A DNA stretch of 64,000 nt from Actinomadura oligospora ATCC 43269. GTDB lineage: Bacteria > Actinomycetota > Actinomycetes > Streptosporangiales > Streptosporangiaceae. Location of the stretch: assembly GCF_000518265.1 (NCBI RefSeq), contig NZ_JADG01000017.1:62001-126000 (forward strand), given 5' to 3'. Positions within the stretch are counted from its first letter, which is position 1; every line of letters starts with the position of its first letter. Shown here in pieces: positions 9,798 to 19,700 of this stretch. The notes under the pieces were generated by a model, which did no database searches, had not been told where the DNA came from, and saw only the letters and a list, made by a program, of their open reading frames with translations. The position numbers were made by a program, and so were the translations under genes.

Positions 9798-10478
9798 TCA
9801 GGCGGTGTCGACCTGGGCGATGATGGCCTCGATCGCCTCCTGTGCGTTGGGGAGCGGCATCTGAACGGGCTCGCCGTCCACACCCCGCCAGGCGTAATGC
9901 GTACTGGTGATCTCCACGCACAACTCCTCGACGGTCACCAGCACCGAGGTGTCGAACTCGCTGATGTGCGCCGCGAAAAGACCCCGCAGGCACAGCTCGA
10001 TCAGCAGCCCGCATCCGGCCTGCAACGGTGTGACCGCCTCACGCGACTCCGGCCACGCGTCCGGAAGAGCCAGTGAGAACCACACCGCCTTGCCGCTGAC
10101 AGGACACGGCCGCAGACGCGACCGGCTGCGGTGCGTGCCCATGTCCTCGGCGAGTGCGGCCACGATCGCCAGGCCCTTCCCCGACTCGGCGAGGAGGTCC
10201 CGGCACACCGGCGTGACCAAGTCACGAGGATCGGCGTCGAACACCGACACGACCAGCGCGGGGCGCGGAGTGGTCCGCACCCATACCCAGAGCTCGGCGG
10301 CATCCTCGTTGGCGTGCAACAAGGCATTGGTGCTGAGCTCCGACACCCCGAGCGTCCCGTCGTCGATCAGGTCGACCGGAAGCCCCATCTCGTGCATCAC
10401 GATCGAGAGCGCCGACCGCGCCACCGACGCGCACGTCCGGTCCGGCGGCAACGGGAACACTCGAGCCTCCCCCGCCAT
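9798..10478 (-). CDS. GHKL-fold ATP-binding protein (anti-sigma/histidine-kinase-like)
   Basis: A 226-aa protein with a HATPase fold. The N box is ELSTNALLHA, the G1 region is VFDADPRDL and the G2 region is GKGLAIVAAL, spanning residues ~55-135. The C-terminal ~75 residues (VEELCVEITSTHYAWRG) are an extra domain of unknown role. In actinomycetes such stand-alone GHKL proteins usually sit beside XRE-DUF5753 and DUF397 genes, as here, and are thought to act as regulators. The ATG at 10478 gives the usual short lead into ARVFPLPPD; a GTG at 10505, preceded by GGGGTGG and overlapping the upstream stop, is an alternative. Same strand as and directly downstream of the 181-aa gene. Confidence 0.85.
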   Translation of the reverse strand: MAGEARVFPLPPDRTCASVARSALSIVMHEMGLPVDLIDDGTLGVSELSTNALLHANEDAAELWVWVRTTPRPALVVSVFDADPRDLVTPVCRDLLAESGKGLAIVAALAEDMGTHRSRSRLRPCPVSGKAVWFSLALPDAWPESREAVTPLQAGCGLLIELCLRGLFAAHISEFDTSVLVTVEELCVEITSTHYAWRGVDGEPVQMPLPNAQEAIEAIIAQVDTA

Positions 10479-10498
10479 CAGGACGGGTGTGTCGCTGC

Positions 10499-11044
10499 TC
10501 AGCACGACCCACCCCGCAGCTCCCGCTCGCCACGCGGAGCCTCCTGTGCGCAGCACTCGTACGGGCACGCGGAAGGTTCAGCAGACCGACGGCGCAGCAC
10601 ACGCCGCACCAGCCCACCCCGGCTGTCCCCTCCGGTGTGCACACCCGACGCAGACGGCGGCATCGCCACGCTCTCCGCAGGCACCGGAGCGAACCGCATC
10701 GGCCTCGGCTCGGATGCGACGTCCACGTCCGACCAATGCAAGACGGACGGCATGGCCGCCTGCCTGCACCCGGACTGCGTGGCCAGCAACCGCACCAGCT
10801 CGTCGGCATTCCGGGCCTCGATCAGCCTTCCGTCCTGCGAGAGGAACCAGAAGCTCCCAGTCTGCTCTCCGTACCAGCAGACCATCTGCGGGCACCAAAC
10901 CCGCAACACAGCCAGCACCTCCGCCGGCCTCCGTCCGACACCCAGCGCAGTGCGCTGAGGCACGAACTGCACCTGAACGGGTGGCCTCTCAGAGCTGGCC
11001 ACCGCCGCTCCCGCCGCAGCCGGTTTCGTGGGATCGTAGATCAC
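10499..11044 (-). CDS. Hypothetical protein, 181 aa, regulator-locus associated
   Basis: An unknown protein with no domain that I can name. The GTG start is well supported by GGAGGT six bases upstream. The central region VCWYGEQTGSFWFLSQDGRLIEARNADELVRLLA has a Trp/Tyr-rich strand pattern that recurs in short actinomycete proteins encoded next to GHKL ATPases. The C-terminal third is Arg/Pro/Cys-rich and probably disordered. It leads the minus-strand pair with the GHKL ATPase and diverges from the XRE-DUF5753 gene, sharing the promoter region 11045-11288. Function is not assigned. Confidence 0.7.
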   Translation of the reverse strand: MIYDPTKPAAAGAAVASSERPPVQVQFVPQRTALGVGRRPAEVLAVLRVWCPQMVCWYGEQTGSFWFLSQDGRLIEARNADELVRLLATQSGCRQAAMPSVLHWSDVDVASEPRPMRFAPVPAESVAMPPSASGVHTGGDSRGGLVRRVLRRRSAEPSACPYECCAQEAPRGERELRGGSC

Positions 11045-11184
11045 AGTCGGACCTCCGTTGTCCGATCAGGTCCCGGCCGGTGCGCTACCACCGCGTCCGG
11101 GACCGTCCCTTTTCTGAACCTCCCCAGGAAAACGATCTTCCGCTGGGGCTTCTCTGCTCCCCAGAGTGAACCCGCAAGCTAGAA

Positions 11185-11225
11185 TCTGCAATGCAGAAAT
11201 TCAAATCAGTCCAAAACGCGTTTGG
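11185..11225. promoter_or_regulatory. Two palindromes in the divergent promoter region of the XRE block
   Basis: TCTGC-AAT-GCAGA lies at 11185-11197 and CCAAA-ACGCG-TTTGG at 11211-11225, inside the 245-base region between the 181-aa gene and the XRE-DUF5753 gene. The region is more AT-rich than its surroundings. These are plausible operators for the XRE protein encoded alongside. The assignment is an inference from position and symmetry. Confidence 0.45.
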
Positions 11226-11288
11226 ATGTCCGGTTGCAGGTGATCGAACTATCGTCGTCCCGACACAGCCCCATCCTGGAGAGGCTCC

Positions 11289-12143
11289 ATGAATGATCAA
11301 AGGCGCAGCCCAACCGTGCGCCGACGTCGCCTTGGGATTGAATTGCGCAAATTGCGCGAATCCAACGAGATGACCGCGCAGGACGTAACAAGATCGCTGG
11401 AGTGGTCCCCAGGCAAGGTCACCCGCCTCGAGAAGGCGCAGGCGGTCAAGCCGATGGTCGTGGACACCCGGTTGCTGCTCGATCTCTACCGCGTCACCAG
11501 CGACGACCCCAGGTACGACGAGCTCGTCACCCTGACACGCCAGGCACGGCAACGCGGCTGGTGGAACTCCTACAAGGACGTCCTCGACGACTCGTACGTC
11601 GAGTTCGAGGCCGGGGCTGCGAGAATCCAAGGATTCCAGCTCTCGGTGATCCCTGGACTTCTCCAAACTCCCGAGTATGCGACCAGCTTGATTCGCGGCA
11701 ACCTCACCCGCGACCCGACTGAGGTCGAGCGCCTCGTACAGCTCCGGATGCGTCGTCAGGAGTTGCTCAGCGACCCGCATCCGCCGTACTTCTGGACGGT
11801 CATCGACGCCAGCGCCGTCATGCGCCCCTTCGGCAACGTCGAGGATCAGCGTGCACAGCTACAGCGCCTTATCGACACCGACCATATGGAGCACGTCAAC
11901 ATCCAGATCCTGCCGCTGGATGTCGGGCCTCATCCAGGCTTGGCGGGATCGTTCGTCGTCCTGGACTTCCCTGACGAAGACCCGAGTCTTGTGTACCTGG
12001 AGACGCAACAAACCAGCATCTACCTCGAAGAACGCGAGGAGCTCCAGCGCTACGGCATGATCTTTCAGCATCTCAGCGCCATGGCCTTGAGCCCGGACGC
12101 CAGCGTCGCATACTTGAAGGATCTTGCTGGCCAGCTCGGCTGA
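11289..12143 (+). CDS. XRE-family regulator with DUF5753 domain
   Basis: A 284-aa DNA-binding protein. Residues ~15-70 form the Cro/cI helix-turn-helix (LRKLRESNEMTAQDVTRSLE, then WSPGKVTRLEKAQ). Residues ~95-275 form the DUF5753 ligand or partner domain, with the typical FQLSVIPGLLQTPEYA and VNIQILPLDVGPHPGLAGSF segments. ATG with GGAGAGGCTCC upstream. This family is almost always paired with DUF397 genes, and two follow immediately. The Scr1/Scr2 pair and WhiJ of Streptomyces coelicolor are known relatives linked to developmental or antibiotic control, with toxin-antitoxin-like behaviour suggested. It may regulate this block or the flanking BREX genes; nothing here proves which. Confidence 0.93.
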   Translation: MNDQRRSPTVRRRRLGIELRKLRESNEMTAQDVTRSLEWSPGKVTRLEKAQAVKPMVVDTRLLLDLYRVTSDDPRYDELVTLTRQARQRGWWNSYKDVLDDSYVEFEAGAARIQGFQLSVIPGLLQTPEYATSLIRGNLTRDPTEVERLVQLRMRRQELLSDPHPPYFWTVIDASAVMRPFGNVEDQRAQLQRLIDTDHMEHVNIQILPLDVGPHPGLAGSFVVLDFPDEDPSLVYLETQQTSIYLEEREELQRYGMIFQHLSAMALSPDASVAYLKDLAGQLG

Positions 12144-12156
12144 CGACGGAGGAACC

Positions 12157-12372
12157 ATGCCCGAGAACCTTGCAGTGACACCAGAAACCGCTTGGCGGAA
12201 GTCCAGCCACAGCCAGGGCAGCAGTGGCGACTGCGTTGAAATAGCCGAGCTCCCCAATAGCGAAATCGCGCTGCGCGATTCCAAACTCGTCCCAGGCCCC
12301 GTGCTCACACTCACCCGTGCCGCCTTCGCCGCCCTGGTCACCACCGCTCTCCTCACCACCCCCAACCCGTAG
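12157..12372 (+). CDS. DUF397 protein, first copy
   Basis: A 71-aa protein with the DUF397 signature: W-RKSSHSQGSSGDCVEIAEL, then IALRDSKLVPGPVLTLTRAAFAALV. ATG with GGAGGAACC upstream, 13 bases after the XRE stop, so the two are cotranscribed. DUF397 proteins are usually small partners of the XRE-DUF5753 regulator next door and are proposed to modulate its activity. The length is normal for the family. Confidence 0.93.
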   Translation: MPENLAVTPETAWRKSSHSQGSSGDCVEIAELPNSEIALRDSKLVPGPVLTLTRAAFAALVTTALLTTPNP

Positions 12373-12674
12373 CACCGACGAATCCTTCGAGCCCGAGCCA
12401 TCTGTCCGATCACACGGAGACCCGAGCAGCTTCGTCCTGATCGGGCTACTCGCGACCGGTTCAGGCAGTCTTGCCGGAGCCGATGGACCGTTCGTGCTGC
12501 TGGCCTTCGATGAACCTGACCCCATGTGGGGTACTCCGGGGGCATGACCGGTTGCATTTACGTCGGAAGCCGAGAGCAGGTCACCCGCTGCAGGGTGACG
12601 TTTGAGCGTCTGTTCGAGGCCGCGCTTTCTTCGGAATCGGTCGCAAAACCTACGCCAAGGAGTGACGGGTACCC
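12373..12674. other. Gap between the two DUF397 genes
   Basis: About 300 bases with no convincing coding frame. It includes GGATCC-free, moderately GC-rich sequence and ends with an AAGGAGTGACGGGTACCC ribosome binding site just before the second DUF397 gene. No strong inverted repeat was found. The spacing suggests the second DUF397 gene may have its own promoter. Confidence 0.5.
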
Positions 12675-12965
12675 ATGCCTACCGCCCCTTACGTTGCCCC
12701 TGTCTGGCGGAAGTCAAGTCGGTCCACCAGCAGCAACGACTGCGTGGAGGTGGCCGAGCTCCGACACGAAGTGATCGCCGTGCGCGACTCAAAGCTCGTC
12801 CCCGGCCCTGTGCTCATCCTCTCGCGCGTTGCCTTCGCTAACATCGTCACCGCTGTCCGACTCACAGTCCCGTCACCTGAAGCAGACCAAGCACTCGAAC
12901 CTCAGCCGACTCCCCGTGCGTCGCGGAGCCCCGAGCCACCCGTCCGCTGGATGAACGGGTATTGA
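12675..12965 (+). CDS. DUF397 protein, second copy with C-terminal extension
   Basis: A 96-aa protein that keeps the DUF397 core (WRKSSRSTSSNDCVEVAEL, then VRDSKLVPGPVLILSRVAF). It then adds a ~30-residue Pro-rich tail ending in PPVRWMNGY. ATG with AAGGAG upstream. It is a diverged paralogue of the copy at 12157: the SKLVPGPVL segment is identical in both. It converges on pglX, whose stop lies 61 bases further on, with no obvious terminator between them. Confidence 0.9.
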   Translation: MPTAPYVAPVWRKSSRSTSSNDCVEVAELRHEVIAVRDSKLVPGPVLILSRVAFANIVTAVRLTVPSPEADQALEPQPTPRASRSPEPPVRWMNGY

Positions 12966-13025
12966 GGCAGGCGAACAAATCCACCAGCAACATGTAATGA
13001 AGTATCGCCTTCGAAGGCATCAACC

Positions 13026-16000
13026 TCACTCGGTCTTCTTGCGTCCGCCCCGCTTCGTCTCGACAGGCCGCCAGTCTCGAAGGTCTCGTTCGGAGATTTG
13101 GTGCTTGGCTCGCTGCTCATCAAGGAAGGCTTGGAACTCCTCGGCCGGAACACCCTCCCACTCACTGTCGTACTCGCCGTGCCACTGGTGAACCCACGGC
13201 ATCAGTTCAAGAAGGCCTGCCAGCAGCGGCGTGATCTTTTCAACCTCCCAGGCTGCCTGCTCGGTCCGGTCATTCACGATGTTGACGAGCGCCTGCGCCT
13301 GATCCTTGTGGTCCCATCCTGCCCAGCCGAGCAGCAGCGTCCGATCCCCTCCCGGTGATGCCCCGGGGTACGAAATGAACCGCTCCTTGGGCACGTCAAG
13401 GTTGCCACGCTGCGACCAATACGAGCTTTTCTTGAAGTCCTTGGACGCATACCTTGATGGAAGGGCAATGTCGAGCCGCTGACCTGTTCGATCCTCCTCG
13501 CGCTGGTCCTCCCATACCTGTTCCCACTCTGACCGCTTGCGCAGCCCCGTTTCGGTGTAGCGAAGCGCGGCAAGGTACGGAACGTTCTGATCTACGATGA
13601 GCTCAGTCAGCACTACCTCAAGCGGAACGTCGGCTTTGCCCAAGTGATCGCTCGCGTACAGGGCCGCGACGCTCTGCATGTCAATGTCGCCACTGAACTG
13701 ATCAGCAAGTTGCGCAATTGTCAGCGTGCGTGGCTGCCGGAAGCCATCGCGTATCGAATGCCAGCCACCCTCCCGCTCACAGCGGTCGAGAATCCACTTT
13801 CGCAGCGCAGCTGACTCTTTTCTCTCCCAAGTTTCGTCAGACCAGCGCCGCTTATGATCAGGCCGCTCCAACAATCCGATATCTTTAGGTCGTTTCCGAA
13901 TCAGGTCGATCCGGGCCTGCACAACCCGCCGGTACTCCTCCGGCCAATGCGAAGGAATCTGCGTTATAGGCGTAGATCCATGCCGCCGAAACCATTCGTC
14001 GCTGGTCTCACCGGACTCAATCTGTCGAGCGAGCACGATCTCGAATGCGCGTTGCCCCAACTCGATAGGAGGAACGTGCTGCTCTGTGGGCATGGTAACT
14101 GCGTTCAGCGTCATGCCGCGGAGCACCCCATAGAGCCCGTAGACTTTCCAGTCGAGCTCCTCCTGAAGAGAAATTGCAGCTTCCCGCCGAACGTCAGACT
14201 CGCGCCGGAGTCTGGCAAGCTCCTCGCGCCACGGAATTATGGGGAAATTTTCGCGCCAAACGGACAAATTCAACCGGGCAAGTTTGTCGATTTTACCAGC
14301 CAATTCCCTCACATCCCCCGGTGGCATTGGGAGTTTTTTTAGGTTAGTGCCGGTAAACTCATAAAACCTCTCCCACTCATGGGCCTTATAACCTTCATTG
14401 ACCCCCTGTCCACCCTTGTCATGGCTCACATACTTAAGCCAGAAGCAGGCAACCGAAGAGTTCAGGATTCCGAGCAGCCCAAGGTGATCGTCTTCCGTGG
14501 CCGAGGGGACCAACTTGATTCCCGGTGCACTTCTGTTGAAAACCTTACCGTCTCGATCGAGGGAAAAGTGAGGATGGCTCGCCACAAAAGCCATACCTAT
14601 CCCCAATTTCACCACAAATCGCTCTGGGTGCCACCGACTCCATTCGAACCATGTAAGTCCTATCTCTTCATGGGAACCAGCTGGCTCGCGCCGAGCTCGA
14701 AGGAGTGTCCTGTTGGGCCATAGAATTCGGGCTAGCTCCACATCACCAAGTGACGGGGAGAGCTTAGAATCATATGGAAATAGCGCAGTCTCACGGTCAC
14801 GGACAGTCCAGTCGCGAATCACATCGCCCGTCACCATGGCGACAATTGACTCCTTCTTCACTCTATGCCGTTCCCAAACACCTCGAGCGGCAAAGTAGCT
14901 TTCGTCTGACCCTGTATGAGTGACTCGCCCAATAACTTTCACGAGATCGCCCAGCTCGGCCGCCTGATTCTTTTCGAGCAGCTTAACTAGGTCGTCTGCG
15001 CCCCCACCGTTGAGACTCCACGGGAATCGACGCAGGATGTTTCGCGGCCAATCTACGACCTCAATCCAGGGAGATTCGAACCCGGGATTTTCGATCTGAG
15101 TAACGATGGACCTCCAAACACGCCCTTCTTCAGGACTTCCCATCTCTTCCGTGTCACCATTCACTGCGAGGGCGACACGAACTGTTTCCCCCTCATAGCC
15201 AAGCATATTACGACCCACGAGAATTACGGTGGGAGTGCCATGGCTGGGAATTCGCACCCCTGATGTGTCAATAACGTAGCTCATTGACACGCTGGCCAGG
15301 AACTGCTCGACCAGCTTCTTGCCAAATTCGCGCTTCATGAAAGCATTTGAGGTCAGCTGGCCAACAAATCCTGCGTTACGATTGCTTCCGCCAGCCGTAA
15401 TGGCGAGATCAAAAGAACGCTCCATGAATGGAACAGCCAGCGTCCACAGCCCTGCACAAGTTCGATATGCCTTCTTGTAATTCTCTTTTTCCTGGCGATC
15501 TTTAACCGTAATATAAGGCGGATTTGCCACCACTGCATGGTATGCATTCAATCCAAGCAGATCGCATCTATCGACATACAAATCGACATCTTCGAATCGA
15601 TATCTGAACTCTTCATCGCCACCAAAGAGTACGTCAGTTGGCTTACCTGCCCCCCTGCCATGGAGTAGCGAGTCGCCCACTGCGATATTGATCGGGAATT
15701 GCGGAACACTTTTTAGTTGAGCCTCACCTGCAGCTTTCAGAACTGCGACCAACAGGCGAAAGCGAGCTATACCTGCCGCAAAAGGATTCTTGTCACATCC
15801 GTGAATCGATTGCAATGTGCGACGGATTCGCTCCCATTTATCGAGATTAGGGGCGTGCGCATCCCATTTTCGGAGCAGGCGATTAAAAATTCCCAGCAAG
15901 AAGTGTCCGGAACCGCATGCAGGGTCGATCGTGCGCAGGCCCCGAATATCCTCGCTTGGGTCTCCAGTCCAACCGTTCGGGCGATATTTCCAAACCGGCT

Positions 16001-16682
16001 CAAGGCCGAATTCCTTAACGGCAGGCTCAAGAACTAGGTCAAGAATGAACTCCTCGACAAACTCGGGGGTTTGTCTAAGTGCATATTTTTCCTGGGCATG
16101 CTTCGACAAGTGCTCATACAGGTCGCCGAGGAAGCGAGTCTCCAGATCCGGGTCGGTGAAGTCATGAACGGCCGCGCCGTCGGAACCAACGCGTCGCCAG
16201 AACTTCAGCAGGTCGCTTGCCGCTTCATAGGACGGCTCCAGCTCCCAAAGAGGGTTGTGGTCACGGTCGAACAGGCCCGCGACCGTCTCGTTCGTCCCGG
16301 CGAGGTGGTCGAAGGCGGCGGTGAGCCAGTCGCGGTCGTTCTTCTCTGGGTGTTCGCGGAAGAACCTCTGGTGACGTTCGTCCGCAACGACGAGGCGTTC
16401 GCCAGGGCCAGCGATCCATGCGTCCGCGATCAGGCCGTTGTCCTCGCAGAACCGGACGAAGACCGTGGCCAGGACCCATGCCACTGCGGCCTGCGTGACG
16501 CGGTCGTCGCGCCACGCGCCGTAGGTCGCCGCAGTACGCTTCGCTGCTCGGGCCCGCTCGTACTCCGCTTCCAATGCCTCGCGATATTTCGGTTCCGACT
16601 CGGTCCGTTCGCGCAGGTCGTCTTCCAGGGCTGTGACCTGCTTTCGCAGGTCCTTCAGCAGGGCGGCCTGGTTCACGGTCAC
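13026..16682 (-). CDS. pglX: PglX, adenine-specific DNA methyltransferase of type 2 BREX
   Basis: A 1218-aa class I SAM-dependent N6-adenine methyltransferase. Motif I is DPACGSGHFLLG (residue ~252) and the catalytic motif IV is NPPY (~386). The C-terminal half should carry target recognition. In BREX, PglX methylates the host to mark self; in the S. coelicolor Pgl system it is instead linked to modification of phage progeny. GTG start 53 bases after pglW, so cotranscribed with it. Oddly, the N-terminal ~190 codons are as GC-rich as the neighbours, but the body from about 16.1 down to 13.8 kb is clearly AT-richer. One hand-counted line (15481-15540) is 45% GC, against 68% at 16441-16500. This suggests replacement of the body by a foreign allele. 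An A7 run (minus strand) lies at 14334-14340. Confidence 0.95.
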   Translation of the reverse strand: MTVNQAALLKDLRKQVTALEDDLRERTESEPKYREALEAEYERARAAKRTAATYGAWRDDRVTQAAVAWVLATVFVRFCEDNGLIADAWIAGPGERLVVADERHQRFFREHPEKNDRDWLTAAFDHLAGTNETVAGLFDRDHNPLWELEPSYEAASDLLKFWRRVGSDGAAVHDFTDPDLETRFLGDLYEHLSKHAQEKYALRQTPEFVEEFILDLVLEPAVKEFGLEPVWKYRPNGWTGDPSEDIRGLRTIDPACGSGHFLLGIFNRLLRKWDAHAPNLDKWERIRRTLQSIHGCDKNPFAAGIARFRLLVAVLKAAGEAQLKSVPQFPINIAVGDSLLHGRGAGKPTDVLFGGDEEFRYRFEDVDLYVDRCDLLGLNAYHAVVANPPYITVKDRQEKENYKKAYRTCAGLWTLAVPFMERSFDLAITAGGSNRNAGFVGQLTSNAFMKREFGKKLVEQFLASVSMSYVIDTSGVRIPSHGTPTVILVGRNMLGYEGETVRVALAVNGDTEEMGSPEEGRVWRSIVTQIENPGFESPWIEVVDWPRNILRRFPWSLNGGGADDLVKLLEKNQAAELGDLVKVIGRVTHTGSDESYFAARGVWERHRVKKESIVAMVTGDVIRDWTVRDRETALFPYDSKLSPSLGDVELARILWPNRTLLRARREPAGSHEEIGLTWFEWSRWHPERFVVKLGIGMAFVASHPHFSLDRDGKVFNRSAPGIKLVPSATEDDHLGLLGILNSSVACFWLKYVSHDKGGQGVNEGYKAHEWERFYEFTGTNLKKLPMPPGDVRELAGKIDKLARLNLSVWRENFPIIPWREELARLRRESDVRREAAISLQEELDWKVYGLYGVLRGMTLNAVTMPTEQHVPPIELGQRAFEIVLARQIESGETSDEWFRRHGSTPITQIPSHWPEEYRRVVQARIDLIRKRPKDIGLLERPDHKRRWSDETWERKESAALRKWILDRCEREGGWHSIRDGFRQPRTLTIAQLADQFSGDIDMQSVAALYASDHLGKADVPLEVVLTELIVDQNVPYLAALRYTETGLRKRSEWEQVWEDQREEDRTGQRLDIALPSRYASKDFKKSSYWSQRGNLDVPKERFISYPGASPGGDRTLLLGWAGWDHKDQAQALVNIVNDRTEQAAWEVEKITPLLAGLLELMPWVHQWHGEYDSEWEGVPAEEFQAFLDEQRAKHQISERDLRDWRPVETKRGGRKKTE

Positions 16683-16735
16683 TCGAGTGTCCTCTCCGAA
16701 AACGGCTTACGAAGGGTCAAGCACGAAACGAGGGA

Positions 16736-19700
16736 TTACGCTGCGCGGGGGCCGTGGAGGCGCTCCACGGACTCGCGGTCGAGCACCACCCACTCGGCGT
16801 CGCCGCCGATGGCCTCGACGGTTCGGCCGTCCAGGTTCGGCAGAGCGCGGGGGGACTCCGACGGGCAGAGCAGCCACAGCCCGTGCGGGGCATCGCCGGG
16901 GCGGCGGGCCGCTTTTTGCAGATCTGCCAGCATCTGGCGTCCGCCTACGTCGAAGTAGCGGGCCAGCAGGCCCGCGTTGTGGAGGAGCAGCACGCCGGTT
17001 TCCCGGTTCAGCAGGGTGTCCCGGGTGCTGTCCATGACTCGGGTGACGAAAGAGCGGAGGCCTCCAGGGACCTTCCCCTGCTCAGTCATGCGCTCGTCTG
17101 CCCGAAGTACCTGGGACCAGTCCACGCCTTGCTCGTCCGCAAGCTTGCGGAACTCGGTCAGGAAGACCTCGGCGACGTCCACCAGGACGACCGGGTATCG
17201 GGTGGCGAGGGCTTCGGCGAGGCCGGGGAGGCGCTTGTAGTGCACCGTCAGTGCCAGGAATCCCCCTTGGCGGTGCGCCGAGTCCAGCTTGGCGGCGACG
17301 GCGTCTTGGTGCACCTGTTCCGGTGTCGCCACCCCGCGGCCGAGCGGCTTGCTCGTCGCGGTGATCGACGATGTGAGTGCCGGAGCCGGGGCCGGGGGCA
17401 GGAACCTCTTCTGCTCACGGCTGTAGACGAGCGGGAAACCGGCGTCCTTGAGAGCTGCCTCCATCGTGATGTACGTGGGCGATGGGGCATAGGCATTGAG
17501 GCCGGGGAATGCAGCCTGGACCTTGGACATCAACCTGTCCAGGGTGATGCCGTCCGGGTGGCGGACGCCCGCTCCGGCTTGCGCCAGCCGCAGTGCCTTG
17601 GCCAGTGGAAGGTCACGCCGGTAGAGCTGCATCCCCGGCGACATCAGCACGCCTGGAGCGACGGCCGCGGCGAGGGCGATCAGGCGGGCGTCGGCGAGTG
17701 CGCCCATGCCTTCCGGGGGCGCGACGGCCCGCAGCGCTCGCAGAACCTCCGCACGGCCTGGCAGTGGCTCGGCCTCTGCCAGAGAGGCAGCTTCGCCACC
17801 CAGCTTGTCGGCGTAGTCGGCGAGTTCGCTGGGGGTGGGATCGTCGGTCCCGGGCAGGGATTCGAGCGCGACGAGCACCTTGCCTCGCCGGCGCAGGCGG
17901 GCCAGCCTCGGCTCGTCCTCCTCCGACTGGCCGACTCCGACGTACATCTCGGCCTCGACAGCGGCACGGACGACGGCCAGGGCCATGGCGGCGACGGTCT
18001 CGGGGGTGAGGCCCGATGCGGCTCCGTGGCGGACGCGCAGGGCGGCAGAAAGCTCGCCCGCGGTCGCCACGCCGCCCAGGGCGTCGAGCCGTTCGACGAT
18101 CTCCGCGCGGACGGGATCGAGCCAGCTCGCCGCGGCCCAGTCGGCGGTCGCCGCCTTGTGGTGTCGCGACACGGTCGCCTGGGTGAGGCCGTGCCTCTTG
18201 GCGACCTCGCCCTGGGTGGGCCAGCCGAGATCTGGAAGGGTGCCGTCCGGTGCGGGCAGGCCGAGCAGCAGCCGCAGAACCTCGTTCCTGCTCGAGTTCT
18301 TCCGCGTGCTGGACGGGACGAGGAGCGCGGCAAGCTCGTCGACGCGCAGACGGTCCCGGTCTTCCGCCGAAGAGGAAGGCGTCGCCGGGCCGGTGGACGA
18401 GCTTCCGGCTACCGTCTTGTCCCCGGCATCGCCGGTGGGTTCGGGCGTGCCGTACTTGGCGGTCCACTGCCTGTGGCGGAGGTTGAGCTCCTTGCGGGCG
18501 ATCGCGCCCGCGCCGCGGGCCCTCGAGATGAGATATGGGGGCACCCGCAGGAGCTGTCCGACGGTGGCAGCTCCGAACCCCCGGGCCACCGACACCCCGC
18601 GCGGCGACAGGCCCGCGGCCTCCAGCGGTGTTTCCAGGGTCGCGGCCTCGGCGGCGGCGTCGCGGGCGGCCTGCAGGGCGTCGCGGTCCAGGATGGGGTC
18701 GGCGTTCTCCCCACTGGCCGTGATGGGCGTCCCGGTCGGTGCGCCCACCGGAGCAGTCTGGTCCGCCTGTTGGAAGATGGCCCGCCAGGCCGACGTCATC
18801 TGGGCGAGCGATTCGAACCGCTGCGCGACGTCGCGGTGGAGTGCCTTCCGGAAGTAGGCGGTGAGGCCCTCGCGCAGGGCGGGTTCGAACACGTCCTCGG
18901 CGATGCGCGGCAGGTCGTCGTCCGCGGTGCGTGGGTCGGTCTTGCCGTCGCCCCAGACGGGCCGCTCGCTGGAGGCCATCTCGTGGAGGGTCACCGCAGC
19001 GGCGTACCACTCGGCGTGGTCGTCGAAGAACGGGCGGCTGAGCTCACCGACGAAGGGGTCGACGTAGCCGCGGGTGCCCGCGGTGATGTCGCTGTCGGAC
19101 ACACCAGCGTGGGAGAAGTCCAGCAGCTTCAGTGCCCAGGTGCGGTCGGCGCGCAGGAGGACACCGAAGTTCTCCGGCTTGAGGTCCCGGTGCCGCAGGC
19201 CCTCGGCCGCGAGCTGGTCCAGTGCCCGGAACAGGTCCTCGGAGAAGCGTTCGAGCTGGTGGTAGGTGAGTCTGCCCTCTTCGGTGAGGACACGGGCGAG
19301 CGTGCGGTCTCCGGCGAACTCCAGGTCGAGGACGGTGCGCCCGGCGACCTGCCGGGGGCCGTCGTACAGCTTGACGACCGCTCCGCCGCCGACTTTGGCG
19401 AGTGCCTCAGCCTCGATCTGGAGCCGGTCGGCCCGCGACTCGTCCAGGGCGACCTTCAGGACGCGCCGCTGCACGACCTCCTCGCCGTCCCCGTCCTCAA
19501 CCGAACGAGTGACGAGGATCGCACGGGCGGTGCCGCCGGTGCCGAGCTGGCGTTCCATCCGCCAGGGCCCTTCGGCGTCCCCGTCCACGGCCTGGCCGGG
19601 CTGGGCGAGGAGCGGGTCCACCACCTCCCAGTCCTGGCCACCAGGCTCACCGGTGGGGACGGCATTGTCCTCCTCGGCCTCGTCCAGCAGGTCCAGGAAC

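Noticed and set aside
11085..11780. Minus-strand frame opposite the XRE-DUF5753 gene
   Set aside because: Antisense to a clear helix-turn-helix gene, and it also crosses the divergent promoter region.
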